A DNA stretch of 64,000 bases from Solimonas sp040754295 (GTDB taxonomy: Bacteria > Pseudomonadota > Gammaproteobacteria > Nevskiales > Nevskiaceae): NCBI GenBank assembly GCA_040754295.1, contig JBFMCQ010000005.1, positions 1 through 64,000 of the forward strand, in the 5' to 3' direction. This document shows positions 1-8,837 of the stretch, in pieces. Below the pieces are notes generated by a model. It was given only the letters and a program-made list of their open reading frames with translations, made no database searches and was not told where the DNA came from. Within the stretch, counting starts at the first letter, position 1, and the number at the start of each line of letters is the position of its first letter. A program made the position numbers and the translations under genes.

Positions 1-1
1 C

Positions 2-78
2 TGGTCGGGGTGACAGGATTCGAACCTACGACCTCTTGCTCCCGAAGCAAGCGCTCTACCAAGCTGAGCTACACCCCG
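2..78 (-). tRNA. tRNA-Pro (anticodon CGG)
   Basis: Read on the minus strand, the segment folds as a 77-nt cloverleaf. The 7-bp acceptor stem starts CGGGGTG, the D arm is normal, the anticodon loop TTCGGGA sits on a GCAAG/CTTGC-type stem, the T arm has GTTCGAATC, and the 3' CCA is encoded at 2-4. Anticodon CGG reads the proline codon CCG, which is common in a genome this GC-rich. The gene starts only 6 nt after the ispB stop codon on the same strand, so it may be partly served by read-through from ispB. Confidence 0.96.
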
Positions 79-84
79 TTGCGA

Positions 85-1053
85 TCACGCGGCGCGGTTT
101 GCGTTATAGCGCGCCAGATCCACCAGTGCGTTCTTGTAGGGCGACTCGGGAATCTCGCTCAACGCCTGGATCGCTTCGCGGCTGTGCCGTTCTGCGAGGG
201 CGCGAGTGTAAGGAATCGCCCCGGTGGATTCAACCGCGGCGAGCACTTCCTGCAGGCGCTCCACCTGGCCGTGGCGTATCGCGTCGCGGATCAGCTCGGC
301 CTGCGTGGCGGTGCCGGCTTTCATGGCCTGGATCAGGGGCAGCGTGGGCTTGCCTTCGGCGAGATCCGTGCCGAGGTTCTTGCCGCTGACCTCGGGATCG
401 GCGGTGTAGTCGAGCAGATCGTCGACCAGCTGAAACGCCAGACCCAGATGGTGGCCGTAGCGCGCCAGCGCATCCTGGCGCTCGCGGCTCTGCTCGGCGG
501 CGATGGCGCCGAGGCGGCAGCCGCTCTCGAACAGGCGCGCGGTCTTGAGCTCGATGACGCGCAGGTAGCGCGCCTCGTCGACATCGGGATCGCCGCAGTT
601 CATCAGCTGCAGCACCTCGCCCTCGGCGACCGCGTTGGTGGCGTCGGCCATGACCCGCATCACTTCCATGCGGCCGCTGTCGACCATCATCTGGAAGCTG
701 CGCGAATAGACGAAGTCGCCGGACAGCACGGCACCGGCGTTGCCCCACACGGCGTTGGCGGTCTTCGAACCGCGGCGCAGGCCGGATTCGTCGACGACGT
801 CGTCGTGCAGCAGGGTCGCGGTGTGGATGAACTCGATCGTCGCCGCGTGCAATATCGGCTCGTCGGTCGTGCATCCGAGCGCGCGGGCACTGAGCAGCAC
901 GAGGGCCGGGCGCAGCCGTTTGCCGCCCGCCGAGACGATGTGGGCGCCGATCTCGCTGATCAGCGCCACCTCGGAATGCAGTCGCGCGCGAATGGTGTCG
1001 TCGACGCGGCGCATGTCGTCGGCGATCGGCGCCAGGATGTCTTGGAGTTTCAT
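85..1053 (-). CDS. ispB: Octaprenyl (polyprenyl) diphosphate synthase
   Basis: This 322-residue trans-prenyltransferase adds isopentenyl units to make the long isoprenoid side chain of ubiquinone and acts in the cytoplasm. Both Asp-rich Mg-diphosphate motifs are intact: DDVVD at residues 84-88 and DDLLD at 211-215, with GGKRLRP near residue 44 and GKNLGTD after the second motif. Similarity to E. coli IspB runs end to end, so MKLQDIL was chosen over an ATG 54 nt upstream. It is divergent from rplU-rpmA, the usual gammaproteobacterial arrangement. The exact chain length of the product cannot be read from the sequence. Confidence 0.95.
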   Translation of the reverse strand: MKLQDILAPIADDMRRVDDTIRARLHSEVALISEIGAHIVSAGGKRLRPALVLLSARALGCTTDEPILHAATIEFIHTATLLHDDVVDESGLRRGSKTANAVWGNAGAVLSGDFVYSRSFQMMVDSGRMEVMRVMADATNAVAEGEVLQLMNCGDPDVDEARYLRVIELKTARLFESGCRLGAIAAEQSRERQDALARYGHHLGLAFQLVDDLLDYTADPEVSGKNLGTDLAEGKPTLPLIQAMKAGTATQAELIRDAIRHGQVERLQEVLAAVESTGAIPYTRALAERHSREAIQALSEIPESPYKNALVDLARYNANRAA

Positions 1054-1181
1054 GGGGGCGGCGCGGATGTTAGCCCATCGGACCGCGTGAGTGGCGGATG
1101 GGAGCATCGATCGAGCCGACGGACGCCTGCACGAAGGGCATGCCGGCTGGGTGCAGGGTGCGGAAAAACCTGCGATTTCTG

Positions 1182-1210
1182 TTGACGCTGGCGGGGTCGG
1201 TCCCTACAAT
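1182..1210 (+). promoter_or_regulatory. Sigma-70 promoter for rplU-rpmA
   Basis: TTGACG at 1182-1187 and TACAAT at 1205-1210 are separated by exactly 17 bp, a near-consensus sigma-70 promoter. Transcription would start near 1217 and give a leader of about 60 nt before rplU. It points away from ispB. Confidence 0.8.
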
Positions 1211-1279
1211 TGCGCGCTCTTTAGGGTCGGGCGCGGGCTGCGTCACGGCTTACAATCAAAATTAGATTCGGAGTCAACG

Positions 1280-1594
1280 ATGTACGCCGTGATCAAAACG
1301 GGTGGCAAGCAGTATAAGGTCGCCCCGGGCGAAACGCTCAGGGTCGAGACCCTCGACGCCGAGGTCGGCAAGACCGTGTCCTTCGACGACGTGCTGATGA
1401 TCGTCGATGGCGACCAGCACAAGGTCGGCGCACCCAAGGTCGACGGCGGCGCCGTCATGGCCGAGGTGCTCGCGCATGGCCGCGGTCCTAAGGTGCGCAT
1501 CGTCAAGCACCGTCGCCGCAAGCACTATCACAAGGAGCAGGGCCACCGGCAGAACTTCACGGAAGTGAAGATCACCGAAATCGTCGGCGCTTGA
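1280..1594 (+). CDS. rplU: 50S ribosomal protein L21
   Basis: The 104-residue protein has the L21 signature throughout, from MYAVIKTGGKQYKV to the basic stretch VKHRRRKHYHKEQGHRQ that binds 23S rRNA. Length is normal for the family. The ATG at 1280 gives the standard L21 N-terminus; longer readings in the same frame lack family similarity. It is the first gene after the promoter at 1182-1210 and is followed 31 nt later by rpmA. Confidence 0.98.
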   Translation: MYAVIKTGGKQYKVAPGETLRVETLDAEVGKTVSFDDVLMIVDGDQHKVGAPKVDGGAVMAEVLAHGRGPKVRIVKHRRRKHYHKEQGHRQNFTEVKITEIVGA

Positions 1595-1625
1595 TCCGGC
1601 GGAACAGACTTCAGGAGCAGCAGCA

Positions 1626-1883
1626 ATGGCACATAAAAAGGCAGCCGGCAGCACCCGCAACGGCCGCGATTCCGAAAGCAAGCGCCTCGGCGTGAAGAAG
1701 TTCGGCGGCGAAGCGGTGATCGCCGGCAACATCATCATCCGCCAGCGCGGCACGCAGTACCACGCCGGCGTCAACGTCGGCCTGGGTCGCGATCACACGA
1801 TCTTCGCGCTCGCCGACGGCAAGGTGCAGTTCCGCAAGCGCGGCCCGGCCAACAGGATCCACGTGGACGTGGTTCCGGCCTGA
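1626..1883 (+). CDS. rpmA: 50S ribosomal protein L27
   Basis: This 85-residue protein begins MAHKKAAGSTRNGRDS, the flexible N-terminal tail that reaches the peptidyl-transferase centre in bacterial L27. The AGGAG at 1612-1616 lies upstream of the ATG. It forms the conserved L21-L27 pair with rplU and is followed by a strong intrinsic terminator. No N-terminal cleavage extension of the Firmicutes type is present. Confidence 0.98.
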   Translation: MAHKKAAGSTRNGRDSESKRLGVKKFGGEAVIAGNIIIRQRGTQYHAGVNVGLGRDHTIFALADGKVQFRKRGPANRIHVDVVPA

Positions 1884-1900
1884 GGCTCATAGACGCGCAC

Positions 1901-1928
1901 AAAAGCCCCGGGACCCCGGGGCTTTTTT
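1901..1928 (+). terminator. Intrinsic terminator after rplU-rpmA
   Basis: A perfect GC-rich stem (AAGCCCCGG paired with CCGGGGCTT, tiny loop) is flanked by an A run on the left and six T on the right, so it can work in both directions. It ends only about 20 nt before the obgE start, so obgE needs read-through or its own promoter. Confidence 0.9.
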
Positions 1929-1947
1929 GTGGGTTAGATTTGTTTCC

Positions 1948-3120
1948 ATGAAATTCGTTGACGAAGCGAGGATCCTGGTCGAAGGCGGCAAGGGCGGCAA
2001 CGGCTGCATCAGCTTCCTGCGCCTGAAGTACATGCCCTTCGGCGGCCCTGACGGCGGTGACGGCGGCGAGGGCGGCAGCGTCTGGGCGCTGGGCGACGTC
2101 AACCTCAACACGCTCGCGGATTTTCGCTACACGCGCAGGTTTCGCGCGCAGTCGGGCGTCAACGGGCAGGGCTCGAACTGCACCGGCGCGTCCGGCGAGG
2201 ACCTGGAGATCCGCATGCCCTTGGGCACGCGCATCTTCGACGCCGGCACCGAGGAGCTGATCGGCGAGCTCACACGCGACGGCCAGCGCATCAAGGTCGC
2301 GCAGGGCGGTCATCGCGGCCTCGGCAATCCGCACTTCAAGTCCTCGGTCAACCGCACGCCGTACAAGGCGACCAAGGGCGGCGCCGGCGACAGCCGCGAG
2401 CTGCGCCTGGAGTTGTCGCTGATGACCGATGTCGGCCTGCTCGGCCTGCCCAACGCCGGCAAGTCGACCCTGCTCGCCTCGGTGTCGGCGGCGCGACCGA
2501 AGATCGCCGATTACCCGTTCACGACGCTGTATCCGCATCCGGGTGTCGTGTCGCTGGGCGTGGCGCGCTCGTTCACGATGGTGGACATCCCCGGCCTCAT
2601 CGAAGGTGCGGCGGAGGGCGCCGGGCTGGGCATCCGTTTCCTCAAGCACCTGCAGCGCACGCGGCTGCTGCTGCATCTGGTCGACATCCAGCCGCCCGAC
2701 GGCGGCGATATCGTCGACAACGTGCGCACGGTCAACGCCGAGCTGAAGGGCTTCAGCGGCGAGCTGGCGAACAAAGAGCAGTGGCTGGTCTTCAACAAGA
2801 TCGATCTGCTGCCGGAAGCCGAAGCGCAGGCGCTGATCGCGCGCAGCCTGAAGCGCCTGCGCTGGAAAGGCCGCTGGTTCGCGATTTCCGCGGCGACGCG
2901 GCGCGGCTGCGACGTGCTGGCCGAGGCGGCGATGAGCTGGGTCGAGGCCCATGCACGGCCGCTGGAGCCGGCGGCGCCGGAAGCGCCGGCGCCGCGCAAG
3001 CGCAGCGCGCGGCCGCGGCGCGTGGCCGACGCGCCCGTTCCCAACAAGGATCTCGGCCGTAGCATCAGCGCCGCGACGCGCAAGCGCCGGCCGGCAGCGG
3101 CGAAACGCCCGCGCGACTGA
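1948..3120 (+). CDS. obgE: Obg/CgtA GTPase, ribosome assembly and stress
   Basis: This 390-residue essential GTPase associates with the 50S subunit and links ribosome maturation to (p)ppGpp. Visible parts are the glycine-rich Obg fold (residues 1-158, GGKGGNGC and GGPDGGDGG), the G domain with P-loop GLPNAGKST at about 166-174, DIPGLIEGA, and NKID. A basic Pro/Ala/Arg-rich C-terminal tail follows from about 335. MKFVDEA is the canonical start; a TTG seven codons upstream is less likely. It follows the rpmA terminator closely and proB begins 30 nt downstream. Confidence 0.97.
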   Translation: MKFVDEARILVEGGKGGNGCISFLRLKYMPFGGPDGGDGGEGGSVWALGDVNLNTLADFRYTRRFRAQSGVNGQGSNCTGASGEDLEIRMPLGTRIFDAGTEELIGELTRDGQRIKVAQGGHRGLGNPHFKSSVNRTPYKATKGGAGDSRELRLELSLMTDVGLLGLPNAGKSTLLASVSAARPKIADYPFTTLYPHPGVVSLGVARSFTMVDIPGLIEGAAEGAGLGIRFLKHLQRTRLLLHLVDIQPPDGGDIVDNVRTVNAELKGFSGELANKEQWLVFNKIDLLPEAEAQALIARSLKRLRWKGRWFAISAATRRGCDVLAEAAMSWVEAHARPLEPAAPEAPAPRKRSARPRRVADAPVPNKDLGRSISAATRKRRPAAAKRPRD

Positions 3121-3150
3121 CGCGCATTGTCCCTTGCACCGCTTCCCTCG

Positions 3151-4281
3151 ATGAGCCTTTCGCGCGCAAAACTCGCCGCCACCCGGCGCTGGGTGATCAA
3201 GGTCGGCAGCTCGCTGGTCACCGCCAAAGGCGCCGGGCTCGACCAGGCGGCGATCGCCGACTGGTGCGCGCAGATCGCCGCGCTGCGCAAGGGCGGGCTC
3301 GACGTCGTGCTGGTGTCGTCCGGCGCGGTCGCCGAGGGCATGGCGCGCCTGGGCATGAAGAAACGGCCGGCGGTGCTGCACGAATTGCAGGCGGCGGCTG
3401 CGGTCGGCCAGATGGGTCTGGTGCGGGCCTACGAAGCCGAGTTCAAGCAGCACGGCATCAAGGCCGCGCAGATCCTGCTCACGCACGAGGACGTCGCCGA
3501 TCGCAAGCGCTACCTCAACGCGCAAGGCACGCTCAAGACGCTGCTCGAGCTGGGCACCGTGCCGGTCGTCAACGAGAACGACACGGTTTCGACCGACGAG
3601 ATTCGCCTCGGCGACAACGACACGCTCGGTGCGCTGACCGCCAATCTGATCCAGGCCGATCTGCTGGTGATCCTGACCGATCAGGACGGCCTGTTCGACG
3701 CCGATCCGCGCACGCGGCCGGACGCACGGCTGGTCAGCGAGGCGGATCTATCGGACAGCCGGCTGATGGCGATGGCCGGCAGCAGCAAGGGCGAGCTCGG
3801 CCGCGGCGGCATGCGCACCAAGCTCAGCGCGGCGTATACCGCCGCGCGCTCGGGCGCGGCGACAGTGATCGCGCATGGCCGCGCCGCCGACGTGCTCGCG
3901 CGCATCCGCGCCGGCGAGGCGGTAGGCACCCTGCTCAAGCCCGCGCAGGGCGTCATGGCCGCGCGCAAGCGCTGGATCGCCGGGCAGCTGCAGGTCCGCG
4001 GCCGGCTGCTGCTCGACGACGGTGCCGCGCAGGTGCTGCGCGAGCGCGGGCGCAGCCTGCTGCCGGTCGGCGTGCGCGGCGTCGACGGCGAGTTTGCGCG
4101 CGGCGATCTGGTCGCCTGCGTCGACGCGCAGGGCCGCGAAATCGCCCGCGGCCTGAGCAACTACGACGCCGACGACGCGCGCCGCATCGCCGGCTGCAAG
4201 ACCGACGAGATCGTCAGGCGCCTCGGCGGCCCCGGCGAGCCGGAGATGATCCACCGCGACAATCTGGTGCTGAGCGCGTGA
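3151..4281 (+). CDS. proB: Glutamate 5-kinase
   Basis: The 376-residue protein catalyses the first step of proline synthesis, ATP-dependent phosphorylation of glutamate. The amino-acid-kinase domain has VIKVGSSLVT at the N-terminus, the SSGAVAEG motif, NENDTV and LGDNDTLGA. A C-terminal PUA domain starts at about residue 275, as in E. coli ProB. The ATG at 3151 fits the family N-terminus. The last 19 codons recur, slightly diverged, about 8.9 kb downstream at 13118-13177, so this gene is the left border of an insertion. Confidence 0.96.
   Translation: MSLSRAKLAATRRWVIKVGSSLVTAKGAGLDQAAIADWCAQIAALRKGGLDVVLVSSGAVAEGMARLGMKKRPAVLHELQAAAAVGQMGLVRAYEAEFKQHGIKAAQILLTHEDVADRKRYLNAQGTLKTLLELGTVPVVNENDTVSTDEIRLGDNDTLGALTANLIQADLLVILTDQDGLFDADPRTRPDARLVSEADLSDSRLMAMAGSSKGELGRGGMRTKLSAAYTAARSGAATVIAHGRAADVLARIRAGEAVGTLLKPAQGVMAARKRWIAGQLQVRGRLLLDDGAAQVLRERGRSLLPVGVRGVDGEFARGDLVACVDAQGREIARGLSNYDADDARRIAGCKTDEIVRRLGGPGEPEMIHRDNLVLSA
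4220..4276 (+). repeat. Left copy of 57-bp direct repeat (proB 3' end)
   Basis: The last 57 bp of proB before its stop region match 13116-13172 at 52 of 57 positions by hand alignment, in the same orientation. Four of the five differences are at silent third positions and one changes Met to Ile, so both copies evolved as coding sequence. No similarity is seen outside these limits. The two copies bracket the Kai operon exactly, as an attachment-site duplication would. Confidence 0.85.
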
Positions 4282-4461
4282 GCGGTTAAGCTTCGTGCCG
4301 GATCGGTGTCGACCGCGGGGAAACCTCGGGCCTGTCTCCGACTGACTTGCTTTTCCTCGGCCAGGGCGCGCCCGCTGTTCTACCGCGTGCACGGCATGGG
4401 TCACGCCTGGTGAATCCGCGTTGATCTGTGTGATCCGCGGTTGAACCGCTGCTTTCTGGGA

Positions 4462-7400
4462 TCATTCGTTCTGCAGCTTGAAGCGCTTGTCACGGAACAG
4501 GCGCAGACAGGCGTCGACGGCTGCTGCGTCCAGAAGCGCGCCCTTCTGCCGGCCGATCTCCTCGAGCGCCGCGTCGATGCCGATGCCCGGCCGGTAGGGG
4601 CGGTGCGACGACATCGCCTCGACCACATCGGCCACCCCCAGGATGCGCGCCTCGAGGCAGATCTGGTCACCCTTCAGGCCCTGCGGATAGCCGCTGCCGT
4701 CGAGGCGCTCGTGATGCTGCAGCACCATCAGCGCCACCGGCCACGGGAAGGCGATGCCCTTGAGGATGTCGTAGCCGGCCTGCGGATGGGTCTTGATCAG
4801 CTCCATTTCCAGGACGCTCAGGCGCGCCGGCTTCGACAGAATTTCCGCGGGGATCTGGATCTTGCCCAGATCGTGGATCAGCGCACCGAAGTGAATGCCT
4901 TCGACGGTGGCCGTCGGCAGTCCCATCTCGGTGGCGATGGCCGCGGCCAGCGCCGCCACGCGCCGCTGGTGTCCCGCGGTATACGGATCGCGCATCTCCA
5001 TGGTCGCGGCGATCGACTCGACCGTGGCCACCAGCGCTTGGTGAAGCCTCTGCTCGGCGTGCCGGCGGGCGGTGACGTCGACGCCGTAGACGTTGACGTA
5101 GCCGGCCTCGGCGACCGGCGCGAAGGTCAGCTCGTACAGCGCGTCGCCAAACGCAAATTCCTCTTCACGGATTGTCGCCGACGCCAGCGATTCGAGCGCA
5201 ACCGCCCCGAACGGCTCGGGCACCACTGCGCCGAGTCGCCCGCCGCTGGCGACGAGCAGCGCGGCGCTGGCCGGATTGGCGTACAGCAGCACGCCATCGC
5301 GATCCAGGCGTAACACCGCGTTCGGATTCTCTTCGGGAAAGCGCGCCAGCACGCGCACCTGTTCGTCGGCCGCGCGCTGGGCGGCGCGCGCGCGCAGGCT
5401 CATGACACCGTAGGCCAGATTTCCCGCCATTTCCTTCAGCAGCCGAATCTCATCGTCATCGAAAGCGCTGAGCTCAGCGGCGTAGATCGACAGCGATCCG
5501 AACGTGCCCGAGGGGCCGAACAGCGGGAGCGCGACAACGGACCGATAGCCGTGATCTCTCGCCAGTTTATGCCAGGGCTTCATGAGGGGATCGGCGGCGA
5601 TGTCTCTTACGATCTGCACGGTGCCCAGACGTATGCAGCGACCTACTGGCTCCCGCCCGCGCTCGGTGTCGGCCCAGCTCAGTCTGAGTTGGCTCACGTA
5701 GTCGGAACCGTCTCCCGCCATCGCCAGCGGTGTCACGGCTCGTGCAGCGTCAACTTCCGGCCGGCCCACCCAGGCCAACTTGTACCCGCCGGTGTCGACA
5801 ATAGCGCGACACATGTCCTCGTAGAGCTGCTGCTCGGTCTGAGCATGCAGCAACGCGCTGTCGCCGCGGCTCAGCGCTCTGAGCGCACGGGCGGTGCGGC
5901 GTAGGACCGCTTCCTGCAGGCGGCGTTCGGTGATGTCCTGGACGGTGCCGCGCAGCGCGACGATGGTTCCGGCGGCGTCGCGCTGCGCCTCGCCGCGCAC
6001 TGTGATCCAGCGATACATTCCATTCGCGCGCACGATCTCCAGATCCAGATCGTAGGAGGCGCCCGACTCGACGCATCGCCTCCGCGCCGCCGCCAGCCGC
6101 TCGCGGCCTGCCGGCAGGATCGGCTCCGGATCGAGCGCGCAGTCCAGTGGTGCTCCAGTAGGGTCCATACCGAAGATCCGGTAGGTCTGCTCGGAGCAGA
6201 AGGTCTTGCCGGTGCGCAGGTCCAGGCGCCAGTTGCCCAGGCTGGCCAGGCGCTGCGCCTCCTGCAGCTCCGTAGTCAGCTCGCGCCGGCTGCGGTTGAG
6301 CAGACACAGGCCGAGACGGTCGGCCAGCTGCCCGGCGAAGGCGATCTCGTCCGGCGCCCAGCGGTGCGCGCGATCGACGTGCTCGATGCTCAGCAGGCCC
6401 AGGTGCCGTCCGCCGACCTTGACCACGGTGTCGAGCAGCGAGCGGATGCGCAGCGGCTTGATGTAGGTCTCGACATATCCGGCGGTGCGCGGATCGCTCA
6501 GCGCATCGTCGGCATCGACGAAGGGCGCCGCCTTGAGCGCCCGGAACTCGTTCTCGAACTCGCTCTGCCTGAGCACCATGCCCGACGAGTGCCGGGCCGG
6601 CGTCGCCTCGTACAGGTCGACGCAGTGCAGCTCGGTCTCGTCGTCGTTGAACAGCCAGATGTTCGCGCGCTCGGCGCCGGACACGCCAGCGGCCAGCTCC
6701 GTGACTTCGCGCGCCAGCGTTTCCACCTCACCGGCGGCAAGCGCCGCCGACGCGGTCATCTGCGTCACCGCCGCCAGCTGGGCGCGGGCGCGATCGAGCA
6801 GGGCCTGCTTCTCGGCCTCGGCCTCGCGGCGCTCGGAGATGTCGCGCAGGATGCCGACCGCGCACCAGCGGCCCTTGAGCTGCACCGCCGAGACCGACAG
6901 TTCCACCGGCAGTTCCGTGCCGTCCGCACGCAGGGCATCCAGTTCCTGGATCTTGCCGATCACCGTCCCCTGCCCGCTGTCGCGGAAATGCGCGAACGCC
7001 TTGCGGAAGCCCTCGCGGTAGCGCTCCGGCGCCATCAGCGTGTGCAGCTCCTTGCCCAGCGCCTGGCTGCGGCTGAAGCCCAGATGGCGCTCGGCCGCCT
7101 CGTTCCAGAAGGCGATGCGGCCGTCGTTGTCCATCACGATCACGGCATCCATCGCTGCGCCGGTGATGCTGCGCAGCGTCTGCTCGTTGTCGCGCAGCGC
7201 CTGCTCGGCCGACTTGCGCGCGGTGATGTCCATCACCACGCCCTGGAAGAACACCGGCACGCCGGCAAGATCGCGCTCGACGGTCGTGCGGTCGTCCACC
7301 CAGATCATCTCGCCGGAGGGCTTGACGATCCGGTACTCCTGCGCGAACTGGGTGGCGCCGCTGGCGCTGTGCGCAGCGACCTCGGCGGCGACGCGGGCCA

Positions 7401-8391
7401 GATCGTCGGGATGGATCAGCTGCGCATACGGCGGCTTGCCGGCGAGCAGCGCGTCCGGCGCATACCCCCATTGCCGCACGTTGTCGGACACGTAGACCAC
7501 CGGCCAGCCCGCCGTCGCCGACCAGCGGAACAGCACCGAGGGGCTCTGCTCGATCAGCAGATGGGCCAGCCGCAGGCGCGCCTCGGCGTTCTTGCGCTGG
7601 GTCACGTCGCGGACGTTGACGACGATGCCCTCGATGCCGGGCAGGTGCGCGAGATTGCGCGCGACGGTTTCGGTGTAGCGCACCGAGCCGTCCTTGTGGC
7701 GCACGCGCCATTCGAGATGCACCGGCACGCCCGGCTGGCTCATCAGCGTGGCGACCTGGCTGCGCGCCAGCTCCAGGTCCTCGGGCAGGACCAGCTCGAA
7801 GTAGTTGCGGCCGATCAGTTCCTGCGGGCTGTAACCGGTGACCTCCACCGCCGCCGGGCTGATATAGACGATGGTGCCGTCGGCGCGGGTGATGCTGACG
7901 ATGTCCGCGGCGTTCTCGATCAGATTGCGGAAGCGCCGCTCGCTGTCCTGCAGCGCCTGCTCCGCCTGCCGGCGCCGCGTCCGCTCCGCGCTCTCGACCA
8001 GGGCATTGCGCACTGCCGCGCCGAGCCGGCCCATGCGGTCCTTGAGCACAAAGTCGCGCGCGCCCTGGCGCAGCAGCTCGACCGCAGCCTCGTCGCCGAG
8101 CGCGCCGGAGACCACGATCACCGGAATCTGCGGATGCCGCTCCAGCACCAGCGCCAGGGCACTGCCGCCGTCGAAGCCGGGCAGCTTGTAGTCGGCGAGA
8201 ACCAGCTGCGGCCTGAAATCCTCCAGGGCCGCGAGGAAGGCCGCGCGCGTGTCGACGCAGCGAGAGGTGAACGCCAGCCCGTCGCGGCGCAGCTGCGCCA
8301 ATTCCAGCTCGGCGTCGTCGGCGCTGTCCTCGAGCTGGAGGATGCGCAGCGGCTCGGCTGCAGGCGGCGCGCCGGGATCGGGGAGATTCAC
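4462..8391 (-). CDS. REC-PAS-GAF-HD-GYP multidomain signalling protein
   Basis: This cytoplasmic protein of 1309 residues is a likely cyclic-di-GMP phosphodiesterase under heavy sensory control. Approximate order: receiver 15-135 (phospho-acceptor D67 in LADYK), PAS 150-270, PAS 285-410, PAS 415-540, GAF 545-710, PAS 715-835, GAF 850-1000, PAS 1010-1110, HD-GYP 1114-1309. The HD-GYP domain keeps its metal and signature residues: HD at 1173-1174 and HHERLDGSGYP ending near 1236. No membrane segment is seen. The GTG at 8391 was chosen because it lies 5 nt after the upstream receiver gene's stop and directly precedes the receiver domain. It is the last gene of the kaiC operon. The substrate is inferred from the family. 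Confidence 0.9.
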   Translation of the reverse strand: MNLPDPGAPPAAEPLRILQLEDSADDAELELAQLRRDGLAFTSRCVDTRAAFLAALEDFRPQLVLADYKLPGFDGGSALALVLERHPQIPVIVVSGALGDEAAVELLRQGARDFVLKDRMGRLGAAVRNALVESAERTRRRQAEQALQDSERRFRNLIENAADIVSITRADGTIVYISPAAVEVTGYSPQELIGRNYFELVLPEDLELARSQVATLMSQPGVPVHLEWRVRHKDGSVRYTETVARNLAHLPGIEGIVVNVRDVTQRKNAEARLRLAHLLIEQSPSVLFRWSATAGWPVVYVSDNVRQWGYAPDALLAGKPPYAQLIHPDDLARVAAEVAAHSASGATQFAQEYRIVKPSGEMIWVDDRTTVERDLAGVPVFFQGVVMDITARKSAEQALRDNEQTLRSITGAAMDAVIVMDNDGRIAFWNEAAERHLGFSRSQALGKELHTLMAPERYREGFRKAFAHFRDSGQGTVIGKIQELDALRADGTELPVELSVSAVQLKGRWCAVGILRDISERREAEAEKQALLDRARAQLAAVTQMTASAALAAGEVETLAREVTELAAGVSGAERANIWLFNDDETELHCVDLYEATPARHSSGMVLRQSEFENEFRALKAAPFVDADDALSDPRTAGYVETYIKPLRIRSLLDTVVKVGGRHLGLLSIEHVDRAHRWAPDEIAFAGQLADRLGLCLLNRSRRELTTELQEAQRLASLGNWRLDLRTGKTFCSEQTYRIFGMDPTGAPLDCALDPEPILPAGRERLAAARRRCVESGASYDLDLEIVRANGMYRWITVRGEAQRDAAGTIVALRGTVQDITERRLQEAVLRRTARALRALSRGDSALLHAQTEQQLYEDMCRAIVDTGGYKLAWVGRPEVDAARAVTPLAMAGDGSDYVSQLRLSWADTERGREPVGRCIRLGTVQIVRDIAADPLMKPWHKLARDHGYRSVVALPLFGPSGTFGSLSIYAAELSAFDDDEIRLLKEMAGNLAYGVMSLRARAAQRAADEQVRVLARFPEENPNAVLRLDRDGVLLYANPASAALLVASGGRLGAVVPEPFGAVALESLASATIREEEFAFGDALYELTFAPVAEAGYVNVYGVDVTARRHAEQRLHQALVATVESIAATMEMRDPYTAGHQRRVAALAAAIATEMGLPTATVEGIHFGALIHDLGKIQIPAEILSKPARLSVLEMELIKTHPQAGYDILKGIAFPWPVALMVLQHHERLDGSGYPQGLKGDQICLEARILGVADVVEAMSSHRPYRPGIGIDAALEEIGRQKGALLDAAAVDACLRLFRDKRFKLQNE

Positions 8392-8396
8392 GCGCC

Positions 8397-8837
8397 TCAA
8401 GCCGGACCCGGCGCCTTGTTGACCAGCAGCCAGTACAGTCCGAGCTGGGCGACCTTGTCGGCGAACTCCTCGAACTGCACCGGCTTGCTGACGTAGCTGT
8501 TGGCGCCCAGCTCGTAGCAGCGCTGGAGGTCCTGCTCCTGGGTCGACGAGGTGAGCACGACCACCGGGATGACGCGGGTGCGCGCGTCCGCCTTCAGGCG
8601 CTGCAGCACTTCCAGCCCGTCGACCTTGGGCAGGCGCAGGTCCAGCAGCACCAGGCGCGGGGTGTGGATGTCGCCGACCGGCGGCTGGCCGTTGCCGAAG
8701 ATGAAGCGCAGCGCCTCGGCGCCGTCCTTGACCCACTCCACGTGATTGCCGAGGTTGTGCTTCTTCAGCGTGCGCAGGGTGAGCTCGGCGTCGTCCGGGT
8801 TGTCCTCGACCAGCAGGATTTCGACTTGTCCCTTCAT
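8397..8837 (-). CDS. CheY-like single-domain response regulator (Rcp1 type)
   Basis: The 146-residue protein is a lone receiver domain. The acidic pocket is VEDN near residues 10-13, the phospho-acceptor is D66 in LLDLRLPK, and Thr (LTSST) and Lys (VSKPV) switch residues are present. The loop around the GDIHTP segment is typical of the Rcp1-like receivers encoded next to PAS or phytochrome kinases. Its ATG overlaps the stop of the upstream kinase (ATGA, 8834-8837), so the two are probably cognate and co-translated. There is no DNA-binding domain, so output must be by protein contact, possibly with the HD-GYP protein next to it. Confidence 0.93.
   Translation of the reverse strand: MKGQVEILLVEDNPDDAELTLRTLKKHNLGNHVEWVKDGAEALRFIFGNGQPPVGDIHTPRLVLLDLRLPKVDGLEVLQRLKADARTRVIPVVVLTSSTQEQDLQRCYELGANSYVSKPVQFEEFADKVAQLGLYWLLVNKAPGPA

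Noticed and set aside
1771..3525. Open frame of 584 codons antisense to obgE and proB
   Set aside because: It is a GC-driven shadow: composition is Arg/Ala/Gly-rich with no family signature, and both genes on the plus strand are certain.
4400..4461. A small gene or RNA in the gap between proB and the HD-GYP stop
   Set aside because: The 180-nt convergent gap has no start with a ribosome-binding site, no tRNA-like fold and no clear terminator.
6364..8496. Open frame of 710 codons opposite the large HD-GYP gene
   Set aside because: The minus strand reads as consecutive PAS and GAF domains; the plus-strand frame is low-complexity His/Arg/Ala/Val.
8392..8736. N-terminal extension of the HD-GYP protein to 1424 residues
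   Set aside because: The extra 115 residues are the receiver gene read in the wrong frame; the GTG at 8391 directly precedes a complete receiver domain.
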